Below, in pieces: positions 26,055 to 35,299 of a stretch of DNA of 64,000 nt (positions are counted from its first letter, which is position 1; every line of letters starts with the position of its first letter). The position numbers and the translations under genes are program-made. The notes beneath the pieces were generated by a model. That model worked only from the letters and a program-made list of their open reading frames with translations. It ran no database searches and was not told where the DNA came from. The stretch comes from Gammaproteobacteria bacterium (GTDB taxonomy: Bacteria > Pseudomonadota > Gammaproteobacteria > Eutrophobiales > Eutrophobiaceae): positions 335,946 through 399,945 of the forward strand of contig JANQNX010000013.1 in assembly GCA_028279365.1 (NCBI GenBank), written 5' to 3'.

Positions 26055-26750
26055 ATGAGTCAGGCTCCCGAATTTGACTATAAGGCCTTATTAGCCAGCT
26101 CGATTCATGAGGTAAAGAACTCACTGAATATGTTGCTGAACAGTGTTGATCAGGCGATGTTGTCGGCAGCGGAGCTGGACAACCCGGTGACACAACATCT
26201 ATTGCAAATTCAATACGAAGGTAAAAAGGTCAATGATGATCTGGTTGGCTTGTTAGCCATTTATCGTATCGATAATCAACAATATAGCATCAACATTGAT
26301 GAATATTCGGTGTTTGATTTTCTGCAGGAAAACCTGCAACAGCATGAAATCATGATGCAGCATCGGGCTATTACCCCTTCTCTAAACTGTGACGAAGCAT
26401 TGAACTGGTATTTTGATCGCGATTTAACCAAAGGCGTGATCAGTAATGTGATTAACAACCTGTATAAATACACCAAAGACATCATCGATATCTCTGCCAC
26501 GGTCGAAGACCACTACCTGGTCATTCGGTTAAAAGACAATGGCCCCGGTTATCCTGAGGATATGATCATTACCCATGATGATGAGGGCTATCAGAAAAAT
26601 ATTTGCTTTGACCGCGCCAATACCGGGCTGGGGCTTTATTTCTCGGAGTTAGTCGCAGAGCTACACAAAAACAAGGGGCGCTCGGGTTTTATCACTACCA
26701 CCAACGACGGTATTGACGGTGGCGGCCAGTTTTCACTGTACTTACCCTAA
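26055..26750 (+). CDS. Small cytoplasmic histidine kinase
   Basis: A 231-residue kinase without membrane segments or sensor domain. The phosphoacceptor His18 is in SSIHEVKNSLN. The ATPase domain shows an N-box (VISNVINNLYKYTK), the G1 box KDNGPGYPED, and the G2 box NTGLGLYFSEL; the C-terminus is GGGQFSLYLP. It directly follows the TPR response regulator with an AGAGGA ribosome binding site. With no input domain of its own it probably relays signals through the regulator's TPRs or a separate sensor. Confidence 0.88.
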   Translation: MSQAPEFDYKALLASSIHEVKNSLNMLLNSVDQAMLSAAELDNPVTQHLLQIQYEGKKVNDDLVGLLAIYRIDNQQYSINIDEYSVFDFLQENLQQHEIMMQHRAITPSLNCDEALNWYFDRDLTKGVISNVINNLYKYTKDIIDISATVEDHYLVIRLKDNGPGYPEDMIITHDDEGYQKNICFDRANTGLGLYFSELVAELHKNKGRSGFITTTNDGIDGGGQFSLYLP

Positions 26751-26843
26751 ACGTTTTTCATCACACATGGTGTGAATCACTGGATATATCGCGTATCACA
26801 GGCAATAATGATTTTTTATCTATCATCATTGCTGGAGTGATTT

Positions 26844-27083
26844 ATGTCTGAACCGACTGTTCCCCAAAAAGCCCCTATCGCCATTGATGTCACTGCAGGT
26901 ACAGAATACTGGTGGTGTTCCTGTGGCAAAAGCCGAACCCAGCCTTTTTGCGATGGTGCGCATAGCGGTTCAGAATTTACGCCTATCCCTTATAAGGCAA
27001 CCGAAACCAAGACCATCTGGTTTTGTGCCTGTAAACACACATCAGATCAACCGGTATGTGACGGCAGTCATAGCAAGCTCTAG
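26844..27083 (+). CDS. Dual CDGSH iron-sulfur domain protein
   Basis: A 79-residue protein with two CDGSH modules: WCSCGKSRTQPFCDGAH at about 30-46 and FCACKHTSDQPVCDGSH at about 61-77. Each provides three cysteines and one histidine for a [2Fe-2S] cluster. It is of the tandem MitoNEET-related prokaryotic type. There is no signal peptide, so it is cytoplasmic, probably an electron-transfer or cluster-handling protein (inference). Ribosome binding site GGAGTGA. It is followed by the nrdAB regulatory region. Confidence 0.9.
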   Translation: MSEPTVPQKAPIAIDVTAGTEYWWCSCGKSRTQPFCDGAHSGSEFTPIPYKATETKTIWFCACKHTSDQPVCDGSHSKL

Positions 27084-27323
27084 GTATCACATCCTGCCTC
27101 TGCAAAACATCGAGGCTAAAAAATCATCCCGGTAAATTGATTTATTGATCAAGTTGGCAAACTGACAGACTAAACGATGAATTATTGCTATCACCCTGTT
27201 CATCGGGACAGTTTTTTACAATTCATTTTTAGCTAATCGTGGTAACCGATCATTTTTAGTAACTGGCTGAATTCTCTGACAATTATCTTCAAAGCGCTGC
27301 AAACAGCATTTTTTTACCCAGCT

Positions 27324-27333
27324 TATCCACAGG
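27324..27333 (+). promoter_or_regulatory. DnaA box (TTATCCACAG)
   Basis: An exact TTATCCACA nonamer, upstream of nrdAB. DnaA is known to control nrdAB in E. coli, so the site is plausible, but a single nonamer can also occur by chance. Confidence 0.5.
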
Positions 27334-27360
27334 CAATACCTACCTAAAACACAGCTCATT

Positions 27361-27376
27361 CCACACTATCTTGTGG
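27361..27376. promoter_or_regulatory. NrdR box 1
   Basis: CCACACTATCTTGTGG, a 16-base imperfect palindrome of the NrdR type (ACA...TGT arms). It lies 32 bases upstream (start to start) of a second copy, about three helical turns, the spacing NrdR needs to bind both boxes cooperatively and repress nrdAB. Confidence 0.85.
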
Positions 27377-27392
27377 TTTAATAAATTCTTGA

Positions 27393-27408
27393 CCACATTT
27401 TATTGTGG
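27393..27408. promoter_or_regulatory. NrdR box 2
   Basis: CCACATTTTATTGTGG, the second palindrome, about 95 bases upstream of the nrdA ATG. The sequence and the 32-base offset match the tandem NrdR-box arrangement upstream of class Ia ribonucleotide reductase operons. Confidence 0.85.
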
Positions 27409-27501
27409 TGCTATACATTCGCTTACATCAAAAACATCAACAAGTTTCGAGATCTATTAACACTCTCGAAACATTACAAATTCGACAAGATGGAGGGGTA
27501 A

Positions 27502-30384
27502 ATGGAGGCCGAAAGTAATTCCGGTGAAAATACTGCTGTGGACATATCCGCCAGCCACATCGACAGCGTAAGCGCCATGGCAACTCATGCGGCCAGTTCG
27601 CAAGTCGCGTCCGGCACCTTGGGACAATACCGTGTTATTCGCCGTAATGGCAAAGTGACTGCGTTTGACCTCGGCAAGATTTCTGTGGCCATGACCAAGG
27701 CCTTTATCAACGTCGAAGGCGGGACTGCCGCCGCGTCGACGCGTATTCATCAAAAGGTCGATACCCTCTCACAACAGGTCTTGAGTGCATTGACCCGACG
27801 TCTGCCCGATGGCGGCACGCTCCATATTGAAGATATTCAGGATCAGGTAGAACTGTCCCTGATGCGCTCCGGTGAACAAAAAGTCGCACGCGCCTATGTG
27901 ATTTATCGTGAGCAACGTGCCAATGAACGCAATGCCGATGCGGCGGCGCAATCATCTGAAGAACAACAGGCAGCGGATTTCTCCGTTAGTGTGGTACGCG
28001 CTGATGGCAGCAAACACCCGCTGGATGTCGCACGCTTACATGCTGTCGTTATTGAAGCCTGCGAAGGTGTGGAAGAAGTCGATAGTCAGCTCATTATCGA
28101 CGAAACGCTAAAAAACCTGTTTGACGGCGTTAGCGAAGAAGACGTTAGCAATGCCCTGGTCATGAGTGCCAGGACATTGATTGAAAAAGAACCGAACTAT
28201 TCGCAGGTCGCAGCCTGTTTATTACTCGACAAACTGCGTAGCGAAGCACTCAGCTTTATCAATGATAAGCCAAGCCAGGCAACGCAACATGAAATGGCCG
28301 ATCAGTATGCTGGCTATTTCAAAAAATACATTCAACGCGGCGCCGACCTGGGCCTGCTTGATCATGAATTGGCGAAATACGATCTGGATAAACTGGGTGA
28401 TGCGCTACATGCTGAACGCGATACGCAGTTTACCTATCTGGGCCTGCAAACCTTGTACGACCGCTACTTTATCCATTCAAACGAAATACGCTTTGAGCTG
28501 CCGCAGGCATTCTTTATGCGCGTGGCGATGGGACTGGCGATTAACGAACTGGATCAGGAAGGACGTGCGATTGAGTTTTATGAATTGCTGTCGTCTTTCG
28601 ACTTCATGAGTTCCACGCCGACGCTGTTTAACTCGGGTACCTGTCGTCCTCAACTTTCCAGCTGTTACCTAACCACGGTACCGGATGACCTGGATGGCAT
28701 TTTCTCTTCGATTAAAGACGATGCGTTGTTATCCAAATTCGCTGGTGGCTTAGGCAACGATTGGAGTCGGGTTCGTGCCCTGGGTGCACATATCAAAGGT
28801 ACCAATGGTAAATCGCAAGGCGTCGTTCCCTTCCTGAAAGTCGCCAACGATACCGCGGTTGCGGTGAATCAGGGCGGCAAACGTAAAGGCGCCATGTGTG
28901 CCTATCTGGAAACCTGGCATCTGGATGTCGAAGAGTTTCTGGAACTGCGTAAGAACACCGGCGATGACCGTCGTCGTACCCATGATATGAATACCGCTAA
29001 CTGGATTCCGGATTTATTCATGCAACGTGTCGCAGAGGAAGCCGATTGGACCTTGTTCTCACCCCATGCTACCCCTGACTTACATGATCTGTATGGGGCT
29101 GAATTTGAAGCACGCTATACCGAATACGAACAACAGGCGGCCAATGGCGAGATAAAAGAATTCAAAGTCATTCCTGCAATTGAATTGTGGCGCAAGATGT
29201 TGTCAATGCTGTTTGAAACAGGCCATCCATGGATTACGTTTAAAGATCCGTGCAACCTGCGTTCGCCGCAACCGCACGTGGGTGTCGTGCATTCATCCAA
29301 TCTCTGTACCGAGATCACACTGAATACATCCGATGATGAAATTGCCGTCTGTAACCTTGGTTCGATCAATCTGCCACAGCATATTGATGAAAATGGCTTA
29401 AATGCGGAAAAGCTGGAAAAAACCATTAATACCGCGATGCGTATGCTGGATAACGTCATTGACTACAACTACTACAGCGTCACCAAGGCCAGACGTTCCA
29501 ACCTCCGTCATCGTCCTGTTGGGATCGGCATCATGGGCTTTCAGGATGCACTGTATAAACTGCGTATCCCCTACTCAACCGAAACCGCGGTCGAGTTCGC
29601 CGACAATAGCATGGAAACCGTCAGTTACTATGCCATCAAGGCGTCAACCGATCTGGCAGAAGAGCGCGGCACTTATTCCAGTTTCCAGGGTTCGCTCTGG
29701 AGTCAGGGCATTTTACCGATTGATTCAATGCAACGTTTGGCCGATGCCCGCGGTGATTATCTACAGGCTGATTTCAGTCAGAAACTGGATTGGGACAGCT
29801 TACGCGAACGCGTCAAAACCACCGGCATGCGTAATTCAAACTGTATGGCCATCGCACCAACGGCAACCATTTCAAACATTTGTGGTGTCAGCCAATCCAT
29901 CGAGCCGACTTATCAGAATCTGTTTGTTAAATCGAATCTGTCCGGTGAATTTACCGTGGTGAATCCTTATCTGGCTCGTGATTTAAAACAGCATGGCCTG
30001 TGGGATGACGTGATGGTTAACGATCTGAAGTATTTCGATGGTAGCGTCCAATCGATTGACCGTGTCCCTGACGATCTTAAAACATTGTATGCCACTGCCT
30101 TCGAAGTTGATCCGCGCTGGTTGGTTGAAGCCGCATCGAGAAGACAGAAATGGATCGATCAGGGTCAATCATTAAACCTTTACATGGCTGAACCCAGCGG
30201 TAAAAAACTCGACAACTTATACAAGCTTGCCTGGGTAAGAGGATTAAAAACCACCTACTACCTGCGCTCATTAGGCGCCACGCATATGGAAAAAAGTGCC
30301 ACCACTCAATCAGAAACCCGGCAAGAACCAGAAGCGCCAAAAGTCTGCTCGATCCTGGATCCGGATTGCGAAGCTTGTCAGTAA
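27502..30384 (+). CDS. nrdA: Class Ia ribonucleotide reductase, alpha subunit
   Basis: A 960-residue NrdA that reduces ribonucleoside diphosphates to deoxyribonucleotides. The first 200 residues extend beyond E. coli NrdA and contain two ATP-cone-like domains (YRVIRRNGKVTAFDLGKIS near 36 and VVRADGSKHPLDVARLH near 165), as in Pseudomonas aeruginosa NrdA. Catalytic cysteines are recognisable: one in QLSSCYLT, one in NLCTEI with its glutamate, one in AVCNLGSINL; the C-terminal redox pair is DPDCEACQ. Strong GGAGGGGTAA ribosome binding site, two NrdR boxes upstream; nrdB begins 34 bases downstream. Confidence 0.97.
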   Translation: MEAESNSGENTAVDISASHIDSVSAMATHAASSQVASGTLGQYRVIRRNGKVTAFDLGKISVAMTKAFINVEGGTAAASTRIHQKVDTLSQQVLSALTRRLPDGGTLHIEDIQDQVELSLMRSGEQKVARAYVIYREQRANERNADAAAQSSEEQQAADFSVSVVRADGSKHPLDVARLHAVVIEACEGVEEVDSQLIIDETLKNLFDGVSEEDVSNALVMSARTLIEKEPNYSQVAACLLLDKLRSEALSFINDKPSQATQHEMADQYAGYFKKYIQRGADLGLLDHELAKYDLDKLGDALHAERDTQFTYLGLQTLYDRYFIHSNEIRFELPQAFFMRVAMGLAINELDQEGRAIEFYELLSSFDFMSSTPTLFNSGTCRPQLSSCYLTTVPDDLDGIFSSIKDDALLSKFAGGLGNDWSRVRALGAHIKGTNGKSQGVVPFLKVANDTAVAVNQGGKRKGAMCAYLETWHLDVEEFLELRKNTGDDRRRTHDMNTANWIPDLFMQRVAEEADWTLFSPHATPDLHDLYGAEFEARYTEYEQQAANGEIKEFKVIPAIELWRKMLSMLFETGHPWITFKDPCNLRSPQPHVGVVHSSNLCTEITLNTSDDEIAVCNLGSINLPQHIDENGLNAEKLEKTINTAMRMLDNVIDYNYYSVTKARRSNLRHRPVGIGIMGFQDALYKLRIPYSTETAVEFADNSMETVSYYAIKASTDLAEERGTYSSFQGSLWSQGILPIDSMQRLADARGDYLQADFSQKLDWDSLRERVKTTGMRNSNCMAIAPTATISNICGVSQSIEPTYQNLFVKSNLSGEFTVVNPYLARDLKQHGLWDDVMVNDLKYFDGSVQSIDRVPDDLKTLYATAFEVDPRWLVEAASRRQKWIDQGQSLNLYMAEPSGKKLDNLYKLAWVRGLKTTYYLRSLGATHMEKSATTQSETRQEPEAPKVCSILDPDCEACQ

Positions 30385-30418
30385 CCTTATTACGATTAAA
30401 TAAAAAGAGGTAAATTAG

Positions 30419-31573
30419 ATGTTGGACTGGAATGACCCATTATCAAAACCGGTACAAAAATCCGAGTCGGTAGAACCAACGATACTTAACCGTGCGCTGA
30501 GCCAGACTGCGGTTGAAACCGCACAGGATAATGTTGCAAAGTTTGAAGCACCGGCGATGCACAGCGTCGATCCGATTAATCCGGAAGACAAACGCGTCAT
30601 TAATGGCCAGACCGACATCAACCAGTTGGCACCGTTTAAATATCCGTGGGCCTGGAATTTCTTCCTGAACGCCAATAAGAATCACTGGACGCCGCTTGAT
30701 ATCAATATGGCACAGGACGTAACCGATTATCGACATAAGCTGACATTGGAAGAAAAGCATGTCTACGAAAACGTACTGTCTTATCTGACGACCTCGGACA
30801 TTCTGGCCATGCGTAATATCGGTCTGGCGGTGATGGAAAAAATGTCCGCACCGGAGCTGCAAATTTATCAGGCCCGTCAGGTCTATGAAGAGTCCTTACA
30901 TACCTGGACCTATCAACACTGTATAGAAACGATTGGTCTGGACCAAAGCGAGATTTATAACCGCTACCGCGTGGTGCCGGAAATCCATCAAAAGATATCG
31001 GTAGCGAACCGTCGCCTGAATTCAGTGTTACGTTCAGACATCGATTTACGCGATCCGGATGAACTGCATAACTTCATTATTTCCTACATGTTCTTTTCCG
31101 CAATCTTTGAAGGCTGCTGGTTCTACAATGGCTTCAGCCCTATCTTCGCATTGCAACGACGCGGTTTAATGAAAGGCACGGCGGAACAGCTGCAGTACAT
31201 CATGCGTGATGAAGTCATGCATGCTGCGTTTGGTATCCGTGTGGTGAAACAAATTCTGCAGGAAGAAAACATTACGCTGGATCCGAAAGCGATTCGGGAT
31301 ATGTGGGACGAAGCACTGGAAGCCGAGAAAGCTTACAGTAATTATATTTTACGCGACCCGATCTTAGGTTATTCCGCTGAAACCCATATTGGCCAGTTTC
31401 AATACATTGCTAATCGCCGTGCGGTGCAGCTGGGTCTGAATGAAGAGCCGTTCCCGGGCGCGGAATCGACCCTGCCCTGGTTGGACGAACAGGCCAACTT
31501 GCGTAAAGAGAAGAACTTTTTTGAAACGCGTGTTACCGAATATCAAACCGGTGGCGCCTTGAACTGGGATTAA
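30419..31573 (+). CDS. nrdB: Class Ia ribonucleotide reductase, beta subunit
   Basis: A 384-residue NrdB. The di-iron/tyrosyl site is intact: YEESLHTWTYQH carries the glutamate, histidine and the radical tyrosine, and a second set appears in MRDEVMHAAFGI. Long helices and the C-terminal TGGALNWD tail that docks into NrdA are present. It supplies the tyrosyl radical that starts catalysis in NrdA. Same operon as nrdA, followed by three consecutive hairpins. Confidence 0.97.
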   Translation: MLDWNDPLSKPVQKSESVEPTILNRALSQTAVETAQDNVAKFEAPAMHSVDPINPEDKRVINGQTDINQLAPFKYPWAWNFFLNANKNHWTPLDINMAQDVTDYRHKLTLEEKHVYENVLSYLTTSDILAMRNIGLAVMEKMSAPELQIYQARQVYEESLHTWTYQHCIETIGLDQSEIYNRYRVVPEIHQKISVANRRLNSVLRSDIDLRDPDELHNFIISYMFFSAIFEGCWFYNGFSPIFALQRRGLMKGTAEQLQYIMRDEVMHAAFGIRVVKQILQEENITLDPKAIRDMWDEALEAEKAYSNYILRDPILGYSAETHIGQFQYIANRRAVQLGLNEEPFPGAESTLPWLDEQANLRKEKNFFETRVTEYQTGGALNWD

Positions 31574-31609
31574 TGTCAACAACGATCAACAAGTTTCGAT
31601 ATACCGTGA

Positions 31610-31681
31610 CCGCCTCCGGCGGAAACCGAGCGGGATGCTCGGTTATTGCCTGGTATCTCCAGCCTCTTCCGGATACCAGGC
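31610..31681 (+). terminator. Three consecutive hairpins after nrdB
   Basis: Hairpin 1: CCGCC TCC GGCGG (31610-31622). Hairpin 2: AACCGAG-7-CTCGGTT (31624-31644). Hairpin 3: GCCTGGTATC-14-GATACCAGGC (31648-31681), a 10-bp perfect stem, followed by CTTCTTATTCTC rather than a U-tract. They lie 36 bases after the nrdB stop. They probably end or stabilise the nrdAB mRNA. Confidence 0.6.
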
Positions 31682-31760
31682 CTTCTTATTCTCGACCAAA
31701 CTCCCTTTGTATCGAGAGTTTGTATAGCAGTAGCGTTTAATTAATTTGGAGACAGTAAAA

Positions 31761-31967
31761 ATGAAAGCTGAAAAAGTTGAGACCACGCAAGACCAGCAGG
31801 AAGCACAACCCAGCTTTCTCGACTGTTACCGTATTGCCCTTGATTTCGGTATGCCAGCAGCACTCAAGGCATTCGAATCATTAACCCTGGACTCTAAGCC
31901 TGCGGATACTGATATCAGCGAACAGCAGGCACCAAACTCAATCAAGCCAGACTTAATCAAGAGTTAA
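31761..31967 (+). CDS. Small protein of unknown function downstream of nrdAB
   Basis: A 68-residue soluble protein from the ATG at 31761, preceded by GGAGACAGTAAAA; a TTG five codons upstream is less likely. The central [20 protein letters not shown] looks like one amphipathic helix and the ends are low in order ([24 protein letters not shown]). No family recognised. Its 3' end overlaps the convergent chemoreceptor gene by 11 bases. Confidence 0.5.
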   Translation: MKAEKVETTQDQQEAQPSFLDCYRIALDFGMPAALKAFESLTLDSKPADTDISEQQAPNSIKPDLIKS

Positions 31968-33138
31968 TCGTAAACTTATTTACCTGTGCTTGCAGGTCAG
32001 CGGCCAGTCGTGCCAGTTCATCACTGGCACTGGCAGTCTCTCTTGAACCACCAGCGGTCTCTTCCGCTACTTCACTGATATTCACGATATTACGATTAAT
32101 TTCTTCTGCAGTTGAGCTTTGTTCTTCCGCCGCACTGGCTATCTGCATATTCATGCTTTTAATACTATCGACCACGCTGGTAATCGTTTCCAGCGCTTCA
32201 CCAGCTTTCGCCGCTTGCTCAACACTTTCCTCTGCCTTGTTTCGTCCCTGCTCCATGACACTCACAGCCTGATTAGCACCGCTCTGTAGCCGTTCTATCA
32301 TGTCATTAATTTCCTGAGTAGATTGTTGCGTTCGACTTGCCAGTGTTCGCACTTCATCGGCGACAACCGCAAAACCGCGTCCCTGCTCGCCGGCACGGGC
32401 TGCCTCAATGGCAGCGTTAAGTGCTAATAAATTGGTTTGTTCGGCAATATCACGAATTACATCCAGTACTGCACCAATACTAATGCTGTCACCCTTCAGG
32501 TTTTCAATCACTTCGGAGGTACGCTGCACTTCTGAGGCAAGACTATTAATCGTATTGACGGTCAGGTTCACTACCTCACAACCACTCTTGGCCTGTTCAT
32601 CGGCATTCTGTGCCGCAGTCGCCGCGTTACCTGCATTTCTGGCAACCTCGGTTACCGTGGCTGACATTTCGTTCATTGCTGTCGCAACTTGCTGTATTTC
32701 ACCTTGCTGGCGCATGACACCACCGGTACTTTGTTCGGTGATGGCCGATAATTCCTCTGCCGCTGCTGCAAGCTGACCGGAATTGCCGATAATTTCTTTC
32801 ACCAGCTCAGAAAAGCCTTTCCTGGCCTGAGAGTATTCCCAACACATCCAGGCAAATTCATCCTTACCTAATAAAGTCACTTTATGCGTCAGATCTCCCT
32901 TCGCCATCGCTTGTAAGGCATTACATATTTTTTCCGCGCGTTTACCATTTATCTTGCCGACAGCATGAGCCGTGATCCCCATCAACGTGATCATGATTAG
33001 ATTACCAGCAACAACAATGGACATTGGTGCACTGAAATAGCGTAATGAAGCTTCCATTACCAATATCCACAACGACATTAACCCAACAATTACATAAAAT
33101 TGTTTACGAATACTGAGTTTGGTAATTAATTTTTCCAT
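31957..33138 (-). CDS. Methyl-accepting chemotaxis protein (no periplasmic ligand domain)
   Basis: A 393-residue receptor from the ATG at 33138 (GTGGAGCAAAAA in front; a GTG at 33150 is the alternative). Two membrane helices near residues 15-35 and 42-62 are separated by only a few residues, so there is no external sensor domain. A HAMP-like segment follows, then a long coiled coil with the highly conserved hairpin tip [20 protein letters not shown] and flanking methylation helices. It probably senses an internal or membrane cue such as redox or energy state (inference). Confidence 0.92.
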   Translation of the reverse strand: MEKLITKLSIRKQFYVIVGLMSLWILVMEASLRYFSAPMSIVVAGNLIMITLMGITAHAVGKINGKRAEKICNALQAMAKGDLTHKVTLLGKDEFAWMCWEYSQARKGFSELVKEIIGNSGQLAAAAEELSAITEQSTGGVMRQQGEIQQVATAMNEMSATVTEVARNAGNAATAAQNADEQAKSGCEVVNLTVNTINSLASEVQRTSEVIENLKGDSISIGAVLDVIRDIAEQTNLLALNAAIEAARAGEQGRGFAVVADEVRTLASRTQQSTQEINDMIERLQSGANQAVSVMEQGRNKAEESVEQAAKAGEALETITSVVDSIKSMNMQIASAAEEQSSTAEEINRNIVNISEVAEETAGGSRETASASDELARLAADLQAQVNKFTINS

Positions 33139-33302
33139 TTTTTGCTCCACAATTTACCAGTTATATTTATTTGTTTTGGATTAAATCAAATAAATGATTC
33201 TCTCCTTTGTAAATCAGTTAACTGACTTATCGGTAAAAAAAAATGAAGCTTTAGAAAATCTTGTATTTTATGGTAGAAAAAATAGCAAAAATATTGCTTC
33301 GC

Positions 33303-33328
33303 TGTTGTTTAAAAGTCCTTAAACAACA
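33303..33328 (-). terminator. Weak hairpin at the end of the mfnE-like gene
   Basis: TGTTGTTTA / TAAACAACA (9-bp stem, 8-base loop) overlaps the stop codon at 33319-33321. A U-run appears only about 12 bases later on the minus strand, so termination is possible but not certain. Confidence 0.35.
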
Positions 33329-33942
33329 ACCAGGGGCGATTTATCAGGTGCGGGAGAATTCAGGATAGTAGGGAAATCAGCTTGATTAAAATAATAGATT
33401 TTACCTGAGTAATTATCTTTAAATGATTGAAATCCCTTATCTATTTTTTCACTCTTAATTAATGAGTTTAAGTCGAATTCAGTATTATCGGCTGTGGACT
33501 TGACCAGAAACAGCTTATCAGCGTTGAATTGTATCGCCAGCCACAGCGCAATACTGTCAGACGTATAATTCCAACTAGCAGGGATATCGGTATCACGATC
33601 GATTAATGCGTAGGGCAACCAAATAAACGGTGCAGCTTCTGTTGAACCTGTGACGGATTCTGAAATAGGCGCCTGGATTGATTCAGTTAGTTTGAACTCC
33701 GGACACATATCTGACAGCAAATAGCCATACTGGCACATCGATAACAACGCCATGCGATGGGCTGTTGTTTCTTCAAAACTATGACTGGCATGTATTTCTC
33801 TGACCAGATCGGCGAAGCGTCCTCCTCCCGGTACGACAACCACCTGTGACGTTGTGGCGTATTGCCGGATGCTATCCAGCCAATTAGCCAGTGCGTCACT
33901 GTTCAATAAACTACCACCCAGCTTAATGACTGTGAGACTCAT
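33319..33942 (-). CDS. Amino-acid-kinase-family protein, MfnE-like (methanofuran biosynthesis)
   Basis: A 207-residue amino-acid kinase fold from the ATG at 33942 (AAAGGTG upstream). It opens MSLTVIKLGGSLLNS, with the KLGGSLL phosphate-binding loop, then VVVVPGGGRFADLVRE. A later SDSIALWLAIQF block completes the ATP site. This family contains MfnE, which phosphorylates the aminomethylfuran phosphate in methanofuran synthesis, and homologues are regular members of bacterial H4MPT clusters. It is the last gene of the minus-strand run and overlaps pabB by 20 bases. The role is inferred by family and context. Confidence 0.75.
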   Translation of the reverse strand: MSLTVIKLGGSLLNSDALANWLDSIRQYATTSQVVVVPGGGRFADLVREIHASHSFEETTAHRMALLSMCQYGYLLSDMCPEFKLTESIQAPISESVTGSTEAAPFIWLPYALIDRDTDIPASWNYTSDSIALWLAIQFNADKLFLVKSTADNTEFDLNSLIKSEKIDKGFQSFKDNYSGKIYYFNQADFPTILNSPAPDKSPLVVV

Positions 33943-35299
33943 TGGTTTCACCTTTAAATAACTGTAATATCGCTGCCGCTTTATCAAAGCATTCCTTATA
34001 TTCCTTATCCACTTGCGAATCCCAGACTATGCCACCGCCAGCGTAACAATAAACATTGTCTGCATGTCGGATCAGCGTGCGAATCGAGATATTGGTATCG
34101 CTATTTCCATCAAAACCAATATAGCCAATTGCACCACAGTAAACTGAGCGTTGATGCGGCTCAAGCTCTTCAATGATTTGCATCGCCCTGAGTTTCGGGG
34201 CACCGGTAATCGAACCGCCCGGGAAACAGCCACGTAATAAATCAACCACGTGACTATTTTCTGACAAGCGACCGTTTATCGTGCTAACCAGATGATGCAC
34301 CGAGGCATAGGTCTCTAGCGCAAACAGTTTCGGCACGACCACGGAACCGGTTTCGCAGTTTTTACTAATATCATTGCGTAACAGGTCAACGATCATTAAA
34401 TTCTCAGCGCGATCTTTTTCGCTTTCCAATAACGACACGGCCAGTGCCTTATCTTCATAGGCAAAGACTGAACGATGCACCGTGCCCTTTATCGGTTTGG
34501 TCTCGACCTGTTGATCAACGACCCGGATAAATCGCTCTGGCGAGGAACTCAGTATGGTCCCTCCCGGCAAGTTGATATAGGCAGCATACGGAGCCGGGTT
34601 TAATGCCTTAAGTTGTTTAAACAGTTCCCAGTCATTACCTTCGAAGCCAACGGAGAAACGCTGCGCCAGATTGACCTGATAACAATCACCTTCCCGAATA
34701 TAGTGCTTAATTTTTTCAAAGGCAGTGCTGTATTGTTGTTTTGATGTGTTCGATTGGACCTCTGAAGTGAACCGATAAGAGGCTGGCCGGCTCACTTCGC
34801 CTTCAAATAGCGATTCCAGTTGTTCCCAATGCTGTGCAGTCGAGTCAAACCGACAAAAACTGGCCAACCAGGCCCGACGCAAATGATGATCCAGAATCAC
34901 TGACCAATCATAAATACCTATCGCCATATCGGGTAACGGAATATCACGCGCGGCTATAGTTGGCAGCGTTTCCAATCTACGTCCGAGATCATAGGCAAAG
35001 TAGCCGACTGCACCGCCGCAAAACGGTAAGCCACTCAGGTTAGTTAAGTTATCGCCCAGGTAGTGTTTTAAAATCGTGAACGGGTCTTCTTTAGAGACAT
35101 GAGATTCATTGGCAATGGTAATAGTTGTTTCATCCGCATAGGTTTCCAAGGTTATTTCCGGTCGGGCAACAATCACATCAAAGCGTCCGCTATCAATTTT
35201 TGGATAACCACTGTCTAACAGCATACTCCACGGTTCGTCTGCAACCCGTTCAAACAGTTTGCTGACATCACGTTGATAGCTTATTTCGGCTAATTTCAT
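33923..35299 (-). CDS. pabB: Aminodeoxychorismate synthase component I
   Basis: A 458-residue chorismate-binding enzyme. The signature PIKGTVHRS (with the Lys that PabB uses, where anthranilate synthase has Ala) identifies PabB; other blocks are SSSPERFIRV, ENLMIVDLLRNDI, GSITGAPKLRAMQII and YCYAGGGIVWDS. It makes 4-amino-4-deoxychorismate, feeding p-aminobenzoate into the H4MPT precursor made by MptG. The start is the ATG at 35299 that overlaps the upstream mfnF-like stop (ATGA). The N-terminal regulatory-type region is short. Its place in the C1 cluster says this copy serves H4MPT rather than folate alone. Confidence 0.9.
   Translation of the reverse strand: MKLAEISYQRDVSKLFERVADEPWSMLLDSGYPKIDSGRFDVIVARPEITLETYADETTITIANESHVSKEDPFTILKHYLGDNLTNLSGLPFCGGAVGYFAYDLGRRLETLPTIAARDIPLPDMAIGIYDWSVILDHHLRRAWLASFCRFDSTAQHWEQLESLFEGEVSRPASYRFTSEVQSNTSKQQYSTAFEKIKHYIREGDCYQVNLAQRFSVGFEGNDWELFKQLKALNPAPYAAYINLPGGTILSSSPERFIRVVDQQVETKPIKGTVHRSVFAYEDKALAVSLLESEKDRAENLMIVDLLRNDISKNCETGSVVVPKLFALETYASVHHLVSTINGRLSENSHVVDLLRGCFPGGSITGAPKLRAMQIIEELEPHQRSVYCGAIGYIGFDGNSDTNISIRTLIRHADNVYCYAGGGIVWDSQVDKEYKECFDKAAAILQLFKGETNESHSH

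Larger units (their letters stand above)
27084..27501. other. Intergenic, regulatory region of nrdAB
   Basis: About 420 bases with no supported gene. The last 150 bases carry the two NrdR boxes listed separately, and GGAGGGGTAA lies directly before the nrdA ATG. The sequence TTATCCACAG (27324-27333) is an exact match to the DnaA-box consensus, so replication-linked control of nrdAB is plausible. Confidence 0.5.

Noticed and set aside
26756..26776. TCACAC-ATG-GTGTGA hairpin after the histidine kinase gene.
   Set aside because: Short stem and no U-tract; could be chance.
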